From assembly GCA_002372465.1 (NCBI GenBank), contig DFGW01000051.1:1-13315 (forward strand): 13,315 nt of DNA, written 5' to 3'. Of this stretch, positions 1 through 6,857 are shown piece by piece (the first letter of the stretch is position 1; each line of letters starts with the position of its first letter). The position numbers and the translations under genes are program-made. The stretch comes from Butyrivibrio sp. UBA3740. GTDB taxonomy: Bacteria > Bacillota > Clostridia > Lachnospirales > Lachnospiraceae. A model generated the notes under the pieces. The model did no database searches. It saw only the letters and a program-made list of their open reading frames with translations, and had not been told where the DNA came from.

Positions 1-363
1 CTCCAGTCCCTTTTCTCTTGCAACAGAAGCTCTGGTCTTTCTCTTAGGTCTGTAGGGAAGATAAAGGTCCTCAATGGCAACCATGGTCTCTGCAGCCAGG
101 ATCTTGGCTTTAAGCTCGTCAGTCATCTTGCCCTGCTCCTCAATGGAAGCAAGAACCGCTTCTCTTCTCTCCTCAAGGCCTCTTAAATACTTGAGTCTTT
201 CATCAAGATTACGGAGCTGCTCGTCGTTAAGTGAGCCCGTAACCTCCTTCCTGTATCGTGAAATGAAGGGGATGGTATTGCCCTCGTCAATAAGCTTGAC
301 TGCTGCCTCTACCTGCCACTTCTCAACGTTTAATTCCTCTTTGATCTTTAAGATAATGTCCAT
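1..363 (-). CDS. tex: Tex-family transcription accessory protein, N-terminal part (runs off left edge)
   Basis: The 121 visible residues are the start of Tex (YhgF family), a cytoplasmic nucleic-acid-binding protein normally of about 700 residues with an N-terminal helical domain, a YqgF-like domain, helix-hairpin-helix motifs and a C-terminal S1 domain. Only the helical domain is visible. Family hallmarks are IPFISRYRKEVTG at residues 31-43, the LRGLEERREAVL helix near 60-71, and the conserved DLYLPYRPKRKTRA block at 99-112, followed by SVAREKGLE. The start at 363 is preceded by GAGGG four bases upstream, and by a sigma-A promoter at 415-444 giving a leader of about 45 bases. It is divergent from the operon that begins at 545. 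Family assignment is secure. The role in transcription fidelity or RNA handling is known only loosely for the family. The S1 domain cannot be checked here. Confidence 0.93.
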   Translation of the reverse strand, partial: MDIILKIKEELNVEKWQVEAAVKLIDEGNTIPFISRYRKEVTGSLNDEQLRNLDERLKYLRGLEERREAVLASIEEQGKMTDELKAKILAAETMVAIEDLYLPYRPKRKTRASVAREKGLE

Positions 364-414
364 AAAGCCCTCTAAAATTTCGATAAATTATTTGTGAACA
401 AAACACACTTCCTT

Positions 415-444
415 ATTATACCAAGCATTTGCGACAGTTTTCAA
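415..444 (-). promoter_or_regulatory. Sigma-A promoter for tex
   Basis: Read on the minus strand, TTGAAA (439-444) and a perfect TATAAT (415-420) are separated by 18 bases. Transcription would begin near 408, giving a leader of about 45 bases that includes the GAGGG ribosome site. No operator-like repeat is apparent. Confidence 0.75.
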
Positions 445-478
445 GACTTCACACAAGCCTCTCAAACCCGCTCAAACA

Positions 479-507
479 TTGATAAATATGCAGTAGTATA
501 GTAAAAT
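479..507 (+). promoter_or_regulatory. Sigma-A promoter for the 545-4222 operon
   Basis: TTGATA (479-484), a 17-base spacer and TAAAAT (502-507) make a good housekeeping promoter. The predicted start near 514 leaves a leader of about 30 bases that carries the GAGGAAAAG ribosome site at 531-539. Its -35 lies 34 bases from the -35 of the divergent tex promoter, so the two can be used independently. No internal promoter was noticed further down the operon, so this probably drives all four genes. Confidence 0.75.
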
Positions 508-544
508 CTATAGTAAGAATGAGGTTTTGTGAGGAAAAGTTTTG

Positions 545-889
545 ATGGGAGATAAGCATGCAGTAATGGCTGGCAATGCCCTGTTGCTTGGAATTGTTTC
601 TATACCCTTGTGTTTCTTTTTAAACATAGGAACCATCGTTGGCGGAATCGCCATCGTTCTTGCTGTTCTTAGTAAGGGTACTTTGGAGAAACTCCTTCCA
701 CAGGCCAAAAGAGCCATTATCTTCGGAACAATGGGACTGATAATCGGACACGGCGTTTTTGCTTACGATATGTATGCAGTCCTTACCAACCCGGAGTACA
801 GACAACAGCTCAATACCATGTCAGAGCAGATGAACGGCATAAGCTTTGACGACATGCTTAAGGAACTCGGCGTGGAACTTGATAACTGA
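545..889 (+). CDS. Small membrane protein of unknown function
   Basis: This 114-residue protein has three likely membrane segments: about 10-25, 28-43 (very Gly/Ile/Ala rich) and 57-78. A short acidic tail of about 35 residues follows (ELGVELDN at the end). The layout resembles DUF4190-like small membrane proteins common in Lachnospiraceae, where hydrophobic repeats flank an LSKG-type turn (here at 42-45), but I cannot assign a named function. There is no signal peptide or catalytic motif. ATG at 545 is chosen, with AGGA (532-535) nine bases upstream. A TTG one codon earlier at 542 is also possible. It is the first gene of the operon, with 86 bases to the next gene. The reading frame is convincing because of the promoter, the ribosome site and the coherent topology. 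Confidence 0.7.
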   Translation: MGDKHAVMAGNALLLGIVSIPLCFFLNIGTIVGGIAIVLAVLSKGTLEKLLPQAKRAIIFGTMGLIIGHGVFAYDMYAVLTNPEYRQQLNTMSEQMNGISFDDMLKELGVELDN

Positions 890-975
890 CCGACTTTCCG
901 GGCATGAATATCGTAAGTCGCAAGCGGCACAAGGGCCGACAGCCCACACCAATAGCGCAGATGAAAGAGGTGCCT

Positions 976-1515
976 ATGAGTATGATCGGAGCAATAGGTG
1001 GCGGATTAGGAGCATATAACAGCGCGTATGCTATGGGTATGAGCGCAGGCTTGTCCGGCGCAGCAACCTCCGGCGCAGCAGCTTCGGAAGCAGAATCCCC
1101 CAAGGCCATACTTAATCCGGGAGAATCCACCAAAGCCAACCCGGGCAAGAGGGTTTCCCCCGCAGAATGTGAGACCTGCAAGAACCGTAAGTATCAGGAC
1201 GGTTCCGATGAGATGGTTTCTTTTAAATCAGCACAGCATATCAGCCCACAGGCAGCTGCCGGCCGTGTACGCGGTCATGAGGCAGAGCATGTGAGCAATG
1301 CATATAAAGATGCAGCCATGAACAATGGCAAAGTCCTTCAGGCGTCTGTATCCATCAAGACCGCAGTATGCCCTGAGTGCGGACGCACCTACGTGTCAGG
1401 TGGTGAGACCTGCACGAAGATAGCTTATAACAACGAAGATAATCCTTATACACAGGCGAGAAAGGCCCTTAATAAGCAAGGGCTCCTTGGAGCGAATGTT
1501 GACCTCGCCGGATAA
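976..1515 (+). CDS. Predicted zinc metalloprotease-like protein (HExxH, two CxxC pairs)
   Basis: This 179-residue protein has a low-complexity Gly/Ala/Ser N-terminus (1-40), then CETC (65-68), a QDGSDEMVSFKS block (74-85), HEAEH (101-105) inside VRGHEAEHVSNAY, CPEC (132-135), a lone Cys146, and a C-terminus ending NVDLAG. HExxH is the classic zinc-binding and catalytic motif of gluzincin/metzincin peptidases. The V-R-x-H-E-x-x-H surroundings recall the SprA-related family of putative metallopeptidases, and similar uncharacterised proteins occur in other Clostridia as far as I recall. The two CxxC pairs could bind a structural zinc. No signal peptide or clear membrane segment is seen, so location is unknown. 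I prefer ATG 976 because AAAGAGGTG (964-972) sits just upstream; an in-frame ATG at 904 would add a basic 24-residue stretch with no ribosome site. Function is inferred only from the motif. Confidence 0.75.
   Translation: MSMIGAIGGGLGAYNSAYAMGMSAGLSGAATSGAAASEAESPKAILNPGESTKANPGKRVSPAECETCKNRKYQDGSDEMVSFKSAQHISPQAAAGRVRGHEAEHVSNAYKDAAMNNGKVLQASVSIKTAVCPECGRTYVSGGETCTKIAYNNEDNPYTQARKALNKQGLLGANVDLAG
1054..1080 (+). repeat. Short in-frame tandem repeat (12 bases, period 15)
   Basis: TCCGGCGCAGCA occurs at 1054-1065 and again at 1069-1080, exactly five codons apart, encoding SGAAT then SGAAA. It lies in the Gly/Ala/Ser-rich N-terminus of the HExxH protein and probably reflects low-complexity coding expansion rather than a regulatory element. 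Confidence 0.6.
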
Positions 1516-1535
1516 GGTGGGGGAGCAATCATTTA

Positions 1536-2258
1536 ATGGACAGTTACAAATCTACAGCACAGCTTAAGGGAATCGCTAAGGAACAATCTTTAGGTAATTA
1601 CGGGACACTGATCAGCGCCAATGTTATGATCTTCGCCATTCAGCTTTTAGTGTCCGGCATCACAACTGTTTCCACCAGCGGAAGCATCATCATTGTCATC
1701 ATCAACAACCTTATAACACTTGTGGTCAACATCCTTTTGGGAATCTTAATGTCCGGAAAGGCTTTTCTTTATATGAATCTTTTGTATTCACAGCCCGTCT
1801 CCACCACGGACATATTCTTTGGTCTTAAGCAACAGCCCCAGAAGGCAGTGGTTATCCAGTCTGTCTTTGTCATTGTGGACTTCCTGGTTAGTATCCCCGC
1901 CCAGGTCTTCATGATTCTTTACATCAACAAGCCATCCTACAACCTGATGGCTGCCATGATCTTTGCCCTGGCCATCGGGATCATCGTCAACGTCTACATT
2001 TCACTGGTATATTCCCAGTCGTTCTTTATCCTTCATGATTTCCCTGACAGGTCTGCAAAAGAAATACTGGCCACCTCAAGGCATCTGATGAAGGGCAACA
2101 AATTCAGGCTCTTTTATCTTAATGTTTCATTTATTCCCATGTACATTCTTGGCTGCATAGCCATGTTTATCCCGCTTCTGTGGATCGGCGTTTACAGATA
2201 CGCAACCACATGCGCATTCTATCAGGATCTTATCGCAAATGCAGGAAAAGAAAGGTAA
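1536..2258 (+). CDS. DUF975-family integral membrane protein
   Basis: This 240-residue polytopic membrane protein has about six hydrophobic stretches (roughly 24-46, 49-75, 103-128, 135-160, 190-215 and 215-222). It begins with a short cytoplasmic segment (STAQLKGIAKEQSLGNYG) typical of DUF975 proteins and ends with the family-like pattern LFYLNVSFIPMYILG...PLLWIGVYRYATTCAFYQDL. Biochemical function of the family is unknown. ATG 1536 is preceded by GGTGGGGGAG, ten bases away. It starts 20 bases after the HExxH gene and ends 5 bases before the glycosidase start, so the genes are almost certainly co-transcribed. A role with the wall, membrane or neighbouring glycosidase is only a guess from context. 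Confidence 0.8.
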   Translation: MDSYKSTAQLKGIAKEQSLGNYGTLISANVMIFAIQLLVSGITTVSTSGSIIIVIINNLITLVVNILLGILMSGKAFLYMNLLYSQPVSTTDIFFGLKQQPQKAVVIQSVFVIVDFLVSIPAQVFMILYINKPSYNLMAAMIFALAIGIIVNVYISLVYSQSFFILHDFPDRSAKEILATSRHLMKGNKFRLFYLNVSFIPMYILGCIAMFIPLLWIGVYRYATTCAFYQDLIANAGKER

Positions 2259-2263
2259 ATTAT

Positions 2264-4222
2264 ATGGACCTCATTGATGCTATCAAAGCGATCGATAAGC
2301 CACATGAAGACGATGTTCTGAACAGACTCTTTACCCCCTGGGGCGAGAACCTGGATAAAGACAACGTTTTAAAGGAGTACCCAAGACCCCAGTTCGTCAG
2401 GGACAGCTACATCAACCTCAATGGTTACTGGGATTATTGCATAGTAAACAAACCTTCTGATTTTAACAACGAGAGCCTCAATGCCGCCTTTGCCGAGGAG
2501 ATTCCCGCCCAGATGGACGGACAGATCCTTGTGCCCTTCTCCCCGGAAACCATGCTCTCCGGAGTGGAAAGGCGTCTTCTTCCGAACCAGTTCCTCTGGT
2601 ACAAAAGAGCTCTTCCCGATATTCCAAGAACTGACACCACCTCAAGATTTCTTTTGCACTTCGGGGCAGTTGATCAGTTCGCCGACATCTTTATAAACGG
2701 CAGATATGTCGCTTCCCACAGCGGAGGATACCTGCCCTTCACCTTAGACATCACAGATTATCTGAATCTTACCCAGGACAAAAGAGCTTTAAGAGACAAT
2801 GTTCTTTCCGTCAGAGTATCCGACACCAGCGACTCCTCTTATCACAGCAGAGGAAAACAGACCTTAAAGCGCGGCGGAATGTACTACTCCTGTCAGAGCG
2901 GAATCTGGCAGACTGTATGGATGGAGGAAGTTCCTTCCACCTACATCAGAGAGATCCGCATAAGGCCGGAGAGCGATCTTCAGACTCTTTCAATCGAGGT
3001 TTCCACCAATCTCCCTTCCAAGGTCACGGTCAAATTCCCCGGACATGAGATGGTGAAATCGCCGGAATCCTCTGATTCCTACGAAACTGCATTCACGGGA
3101 GACTTTTCTTTTTCCTCAGATACATATCCCAGCATTGGGGAGGACCACTCCGCCAAGACGCCAAGCTACTACCACTTCACCTTCAGGATCGATGAGCCAC
3201 ATCTGTGGAGCCCGGAGGATCCGTATCTCTATCCTCTCCAGATCTTCACGGATAAAGATCACGTAAACTCCTACTTTGCCATGAGGAGCTTTTCGGTTGA
3301 GCCAGATGAAAGCGGGATAAACAGGTTCTGTCTAAACCACAAGCCCTACTTCCTTATGGGGGTTTTGGACCAGGGCTACTGGCCCGACGGTCTCTACACA
3401 GCCCCTTCAGATGAGGCACTTATCTACGACATCAAGGAGATGAAACGTCTCCATTACAATATGCTCAGAAAGCACATCAAGGTGGAAGCTGCCAGATGGT
3501 ACTATCACTGCGACAGACTGGGAATGATCGTATGGCAGGACATGGTCAGCGGAGGTTCATCCTACGCCAAGCCTGTGGTATCCTACCTTCCCACTCTTTT
3601 CCCTAAGGTCTTTGGCAGAATGTCCGATGGCCCGGCCTATTATAAGACCTTTTCAAGAGGCTCCGCCGAGGGCCGCAGCGAATGGTTAAAAGAGATGAGG
3701 AACACGATCCGCTATCTCTACAACGTGCCAAGCATCGGCACCTGGGTTCTTTTCAACGAGGGCTGGGGGCAGTTCAACGCCGCAGGGGCCACCATCATGG
3801 CAAAAGAGATTGATGCCACACGTCCCATTGATCAGGCCAGCGGATGGTTTGATGAGGGAAGCGGTAACTTCAGAAGCGTACACAACTACTTCAGACCGCT
3901 TAATGTGGAAGTGGACAAGGCAGGGCGCGCCTTCGTCATCTCGGAGTACGGCGGCTTTACCTGTCACATAGACGGACACAGCAGTGTAGACAGGGTCTAC
4001 GGCTACAAGAAATACGAGAACCTTGATGCGCTGGGGGTTGCCTACTACAACCTGATAAACGCAGACCTTAAGCCCCTTATTCCAAAGGGTCTTTCCGGCG
4101 CGGTCTATACCCAGCTAAGCGACGTGGAGGAAGAAGTCAACGGCCTTATGACCTACGACAGGAGAATCACCAAGATCAATCCGGACCTGGATCCCCACAT
4201 GACAACCCACTTAAACGAGTAA
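2264..4222 (+). CDS. Glycoside hydrolase family 2 (beta-glycosidase), cytoplasmic
   Basis: This 652-residue protein has the family 2 layout: an N-terminal sugar-binding jelly roll (about 40-225, with LNGYWDY at 52-58, the ILVPFSPET block at 88-96 and WYKRALP at 112-118), an Ig-like middle domain to about 345, and a (beta/alpha)8 catalytic domain (about 355-645). The predicted acid/base is Glu499 in FNEGWGQ and the predicted nucleophile is Glu561 in ISEYGG, so both key residues are present. There is no signal peptide, so it probably acts on sugars already imported. It is shorter than LacZ (about 1020 residues) and nearer in size to beta-glucuronidase-type members, but I cannot name the substrate. 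The start at 2264 has AAAGG eight bases upstream and lies 5 bases after the DUF975 stop; an upstream in-frame ATG inside the preceding gene has no ribosome site. No sugar transporter or regulator is adjacent. Confidence 0.92.
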   Translation: MDLIDAIKAIDKPHEDDVLNRLFTPWGENLDKDNVLKEYPRPQFVRDSYINLNGYWDYCIVNKPSDFNNESLNAAFAEEIPAQMDGQILVPFSPETMLSGVERRLLPNQFLWYKRALPDIPRTDTTSRFLLHFGAVDQFADIFINGRYVASHSGGYLPFTLDITDYLNLTQDKRALRDNVLSVRVSDTSDSSYHSRGKQTLKRGGMYYSCQSGIWQTVWMEEVPSTYIREIRIRPESDLQTLSIEVSTNLPSKVTVKFPGHEMVKSPESSDSYETAFTGDFSFSSDTYPSIGEDHSAKTPSYYHFTFRIDEPHLWSPEDPYLYPLQIFTDKDHVNSYFAMRSFSVEPDESGINRFCLNHKPYFLMGVLDQGYWPDGLYTAPSDEALIYDIKEMKRLHYNMLRKHIKVEAARWYYHCDRLGMIVWQDMVSGGSSYAKPVVSYLPTLFPKVFGRMSDGPAYYKTFSRGSAEGRSEWLKEMRNTIRYLYNVPSIGTWVLFNEGWGQFNAAGATIMAKEIDATRPIDQASGWFDEGSGNFRSVHNYFRPLNVEVDKAGRAFVISEYGGFTCHIDGHSSVDRVYGYKKYENLDALGVAYYNLINADLKPLIPKGLSGAVYTQLSDVEEEVNGLMTYDRRITKINPDLDPHMTTHLNE

Positions 4223-4225
4223 AGC

Positions 4226-4260
4226 AAAGGAGGCTTATCCCACCAGGGGCAGCCTCCTTT
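4226..4260. terminator. Intrinsic terminator between convergent GH2 and MATE genes
   Basis: A perfect 10-base stem, AAAGGAGGCT (4226-4235) with AGCCTCCTTT (4251-4260), flanks a 15-base loop. On the plus strand the stem ends in a TTTT run (4258-4261), four bases after the glycosidase stop. On the minus strand the stem runs into TTTGCTTTACT, so it could also stop transcription from the MATE gene. Confidence 0.85.
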
Positions 4261-4278
4261 TCCGCTGCGAACGGCGGA

Positions 4279-5646
4279 TCAGTAGATCTCCACCTGTCCG
4301 TTAAATATTCTCTTTAGCTTATTCTTGACTGAAATGTATGCCGGAATGAGGAAAGCATCCGCCAGTATCCAGGCAACGGGGCTTGCAAAGCACGCAGCCG
4401 GGAAGCCAAACATTGGGATGAATATTATCGCGATCAGTGTCCTTCCAACCAGTTCCATTACTCCCGCAAGTACGGCAAACATGGAAAATCCCATGCCCTG
4501 GATAAGGAACCTGACTATATTTACAAGTGCCAGCGGAATGTAGAAGGCGCTGTTTATGATAAGGTACAGATGAGCGTTATCAAGGCATGCCACATCGCCG
4601 GGATCAAGGAAGATCAGCGCAAAGCTTCTTCCGAAGAAATACAGGATCAAAAATCCAACAAGGGCATAGGCACATCCAAGCTTAACAGCTGCAACAAGTC
4701 CCTGCTGAAGATGCTCAAGCTTCTTGGCTCCCACGTTCTGTCCGCCATAGGTAGCCATGGTGGATCCCAGGGCATCAAAGGGAATACAGAAGAACATTCC
4801 CACCTTTTGAGCTGTAGTAACCGCTGTAACAGCATCAATTCCAAGACCGTTGATGGCTGTCTGCAGGATTACGCTTCCGATTGCTGTAACCGAGTACTGA
4901 AGTCCCATGGGAACACCCATATTAAGAAGGATCGTAAAGTGTGATCTGTCAGTCTTCCAGTCTTCCTTGGAAAGCTTCAAAATATCTATCTTGCGAATGA
5001 TAAACACAAGGCACATGATACCTGACATAAGCTGTGATAAAACTGTAGCCAAGGCAGCTCCTGCAATTCCCATGTGAAGCGGAACAATGAATAAAAGATC
5101 AAGTCCGATGTTAACAACAGAAGCAATTATAAGGAACTGAACAGGGTGCTTACTGTCTCCCAGCGCCCTTATGATTCCGGACAAAAGGTTGTACATGTAA
5201 GTTACCGGAATACCAAGGAAGATCACGATGATATATCCGTAGGCATAGTCCAGAGCTTCCATTGGCGTTTTCATGCCGATGAGGATCTGTCTGCAGTTAA
5301 GACTCACAATCACAGTCATAACAGCTGCAAAGATAACTGACAGGATAATGGCATGGGTAACGAACTTGCGCATGCTCTTAAAGTCCCTTGCGCCAAACCT
5401 CTGGGCAACAGGAATTGCAAAGCCGTTGCACACTCCCATGCAGAATCCCATGATAAGGAAGTTGATGGCACCGGTAGCTCCCACTCCCGCATAAGCCTCT
5501 TTTCCCAGGAAGTTAGCCACGATGGCAGTATCTATTATGTTGTAGAGTTGTTGGAAAAGCATTCCCCAAAAGAGGGAAAGGGCAAATCCCAATATAAGTG
5601 ACATGGGGTTGCCGACCGTCAGGTCCTTGATATTTGTTTTCTTCAT
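4279..5646 (-). CDS. MATE-family multidrug/cation antiporter
   Basis: This 455-residue integral membrane protein has about 12 membrane segments in two pseudo-repeats. The N-terminal block has the MATE signature FQQLYNIIDTAIVANFLGKEAYAGVGATG (about 31-59) and is followed by AIPVAQRFGARD. The second half carries AQKVGMFFCIPFDALGSTMATYGGQNVGAKK, the matching element. Family members exchange Na+ or H+ for drugs, dyes or metabolites across the cytoplasmic membrane; the substrate here cannot be predicted. Length is normal. The ATG at 5646 is the natural start of the fold, but no Shine-Dalgarno is visible, and the proposed promoter at 5669-5698 leaves a leader of only about 15 bases. A small TAGAC/GTCTA inverted repeat abuts the ATG. 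It is monocistronic, divergent from carbamate kinase and convergent with the glycosidase. Confidence 0.92.
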   Translation of the reverse strand: MKKTNIKDLTVGNPMSLILGFALSLFWGMLFQQLYNIIDTAIVANFLGKEAYAGVGATGAINFLIMGFCMGVCNGFAIPVAQRFGARDFKSMRKFVTHAIILSVIFAAVMTVIVSLNCRQILIGMKTPMEALDYAYGYIIVIFLGIPVTYMYNLLSGIIRALGDSKHPVQFLIIASVVNIGLDLLFIVPLHMGIAGAALATVLSQLMSGIMCLVFIIRKIDILKLSKEDWKTDRSHFTILLNMGVPMGLQYSVTAIGSVILQTAINGLGIDAVTAVTTAQKVGMFFCIPFDALGSTMATYGGQNVGAKKLEHLQQGLVAAVKLGCAYALVGFLILYFFGRSFALIFLDPGDVACLDNAHLYLIINSAFYIPLALVNIVRFLIQGMGFSMFAVLAGVMELVGRTLIAIIFIPMFGFPAACFASPVAWILADAFLIPAYISVKNKLKRIFNGQVEIY

Positions 5647-5668
5647 AGACGATTAGTCTAACCGCTAT

Positions 5669-5698
5669 ATAATAAAATAGCAATCGCAATTTTGCCAA
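5669..5698 (-). promoter_or_regulatory. Probable sigma-A promoter for the MATE gene
   Basis: On the minus strand, TTGGCA (5693-5698) and TATTAT (5669-5674) are 18 bases apart. The predicted start is near 5662, only about 15 bases from the ATG, which would explain why no ribosome site is seen. Confidence 0.55.
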
Positions 5699-5748
5699 AA
5701 AACCAGAATAAAAACCCCATGGAACAAGGGCAAATTGCACATATCTTC

Positions 5749-5777
5749 TTCCAAAGTCCGATAAAATGGAGTAAAAT
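5749..5777 (+). promoter_or_regulatory. Possible promoter for carbamate kinase
   Basis: TAAAAT at 5772-5777 is a good -10. TTCCAA at 5749-5754, 17 bases upstream, is a poor -35 (three of six consensus positions). A second TAAAAT at 5762-5767 is the alternative -10; its upstream TTGCAC lies too far away at 21 bases. Tentative. Confidence 0.35.
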
Positions 5778-5808
5778 AAGGTATCTCATACTGGAAAGAG
5801 GACAGATT

Positions 5809-6747
5809 ATGGAAAACGTAAAAGCAGTAGTTTCTCTAGGCCACGAAGCTCTTGGTATCACCACCAATGAGCAGATGAACGCCACCAAGGTAACTGCAAA
5901 GGCTCTTGCAGACCTGATCGAAGCCGGCTATCAGCTGGTTATCACCCACTCCAATGGCCCACAGGTCAGCATGATCCACAAGGCCATGACTGAGCTTCAC
6001 AGAATGTATATCGACTACACAGCTGCTCCCATGTGCGTCTGCAATGCCATGAGCCAGGGCTATGTTGGTTATGATATTCAGAATTCACTTAAGACTGAGC
6101 TTACAAGCCGCGGAATCTCCACTCCTGTAAGCACTCTCCTGACACAGGTTACAGTGGACCCCTACGATGAGGCTTTCTATGCACCCACTAAGGCCATCGG
6201 CCGTAACATGTCCAAGGAAGATGCTGACAACGAGGTCAAGAAGGGCAACTTTGTAAAGGAAGAACCCGGGAAGGGCTATCGCAGGATTATCGCAGCACCA
6301 AAGCCCATAGATATAGTAGAGATAGATGCCATCAGAGCCCTTGTTGATGCAGGCCAGGAAGTGATTGCCTGCGGAGGCGGCGGAATCCCTGTTATCGAGC
6401 AGGGACACGTTCTTAAAGGTGCTTCAGCTGTCATAGAGAAGGACGCCATCGCCGGAAAGCTTGCTGCTGACCTTGGGGTCGACAGGCTCATCATCCTGAC
6501 ATCTGTTCCTTATGTTTACAAGAACTTCGAGACTCCCGAGGAGGAGCCCATCCAGAAGATGAACGTCGCCCAGGCAAAAGAGTACATCGAAGCCGGCGAG
6601 TTTGGCGAAGTAGATATGCTTCCAAAGATCGAGGCAGCCATCGAGTTCCTTCAGTCCAATCACAACGGGTCAGTCCTTATCACATCCTTAAGTACAGTAA
6701 GCGATGCATTAAAGGGCAAAGCAGGAACCTTCATCACCTTCGAGTAA
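5809..6747 (+). CDS. arcC: Carbamate kinase
   Basis: This 312-residue protein matches the usual family length. It catalyses the reversible transfer of phosphate between carbamoyl phosphate and ADP, yielding ATP, ammonia and CO2, in the cytoplasm. Visible motifs are the N-terminal strand VVSLGHEALG (7-16), HSNGPQV (47-53), AMSQGYVGYD (80-89), the PTKAIGR lid region (126-132), GGGGIPV (189-195), EKD (210-212) and the C-terminal LPKIEAA (271-277). The common GGNALG of the family is GHEALG here, which I recall in other clostridial members. ATG 5809 has AAAGAGGA six bases upstream; an in-frame ATG at 5692 is rejected because it lacks a ribosome site and would overlap the MATE promoter. No arginine deiminase, ornithine carbamoyltransferase or other ureide-pathway gene is adjacent, so the source of carbamoyl phosphate is not evident. 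Confidence 0.94.
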   Translation: MENVKAVVSLGHEALGITTNEQMNATKVTAKALADLIEAGYQLVITHSNGPQVSMIHKAMTELHRMYIDYTAAPMCVCNAMSQGYVGYDIQNSLKTELTSRGISTPVSTLLTQVTVDPYDEAFYAPTKAIGRNMSKEDADNEVKKGNFVKEEPGKGYRRIIAAPKPIDIVEIDAIRALVDAGQEVIACGGGGIPVIEQGHVLKGASAVIEKDAIAGKLAADLGVDRLIILTSVPYVYKNFETPEEEPIQKMNVAQAKEYIEAGEFGEVDMLPKIEAAIEFLQSNHNGSVLITSLSTVSDALKGKAGTFITFE

Positions 6748-6782
6748 AGCAGCTCATCTCTAGCGCGACATTTACATGACAA

Positions 6783-6815
6783 AAACCAGTCAGAAATCTG
6801 TTTCCTGACTGGTTT
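6783..6815. terminator. Bidirectional intrinsic terminator between arcC and the ClpX-like gene
   Basis: An 11-base perfect stem, AAACCAGTCAG (6783-6793) with CTGACTGGTTT (6805-6815), has an 11-base loop. The plus strand continues into TTTATTTTTG. The minus strand gives a run of five T after the stem. It lies 36 bases after the carbamate kinase stop and 43 bases beyond the end of the converging ClpX-like gene. Confidence 0.9.
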
Positions 6816-6857
6816 ATTTTTGTGCTTATATGGAATTCAATATTCCCGGCCAAATGC

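Noticed and set aside
74..397. Plus-strand open frame opposite tex
   Set aside because: It has no ribosome site, and its product is a serine/leucine-rich antisense shadow of a clear Tex N-terminus on the other strand.
904..975. Upstream in-frame start for the HExxH protein
   Set aside because: ATG 904 has no Shine-Dalgarno, while AAAGAGGTG lies just before ATG 976. The extra 24 residues are basic and unlike a signal peptide.
890..975. Possible small RNA or riboswitch between the first two operon genes
   Set aside because: The 86 bases contain no promoter, stable hairpin or recognisable conserved RNA core. It appears to be plain leader sequence.
2180..2263. Longer N-terminus for the GH2 enzyme
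   Set aside because: It would lie inside the DUF975 gene with no ribosome site. ATG 2264 has AAAGG eight bases upstream and a five-base gap from the previous stop.
4570..4944. 124-codon plus-strand frame inside the MATE gene
   Set aside because: It is an antisense shadow. The polytopic MATE reading on the minus strand accounts for the region.
5692..5808. Longer N-terminus for carbamate kinase
   Set aside because: The 39 extra residues do not match the family and would overlap the MATE promoter. ATG 5809 has an ideal AAAGAGGA site.
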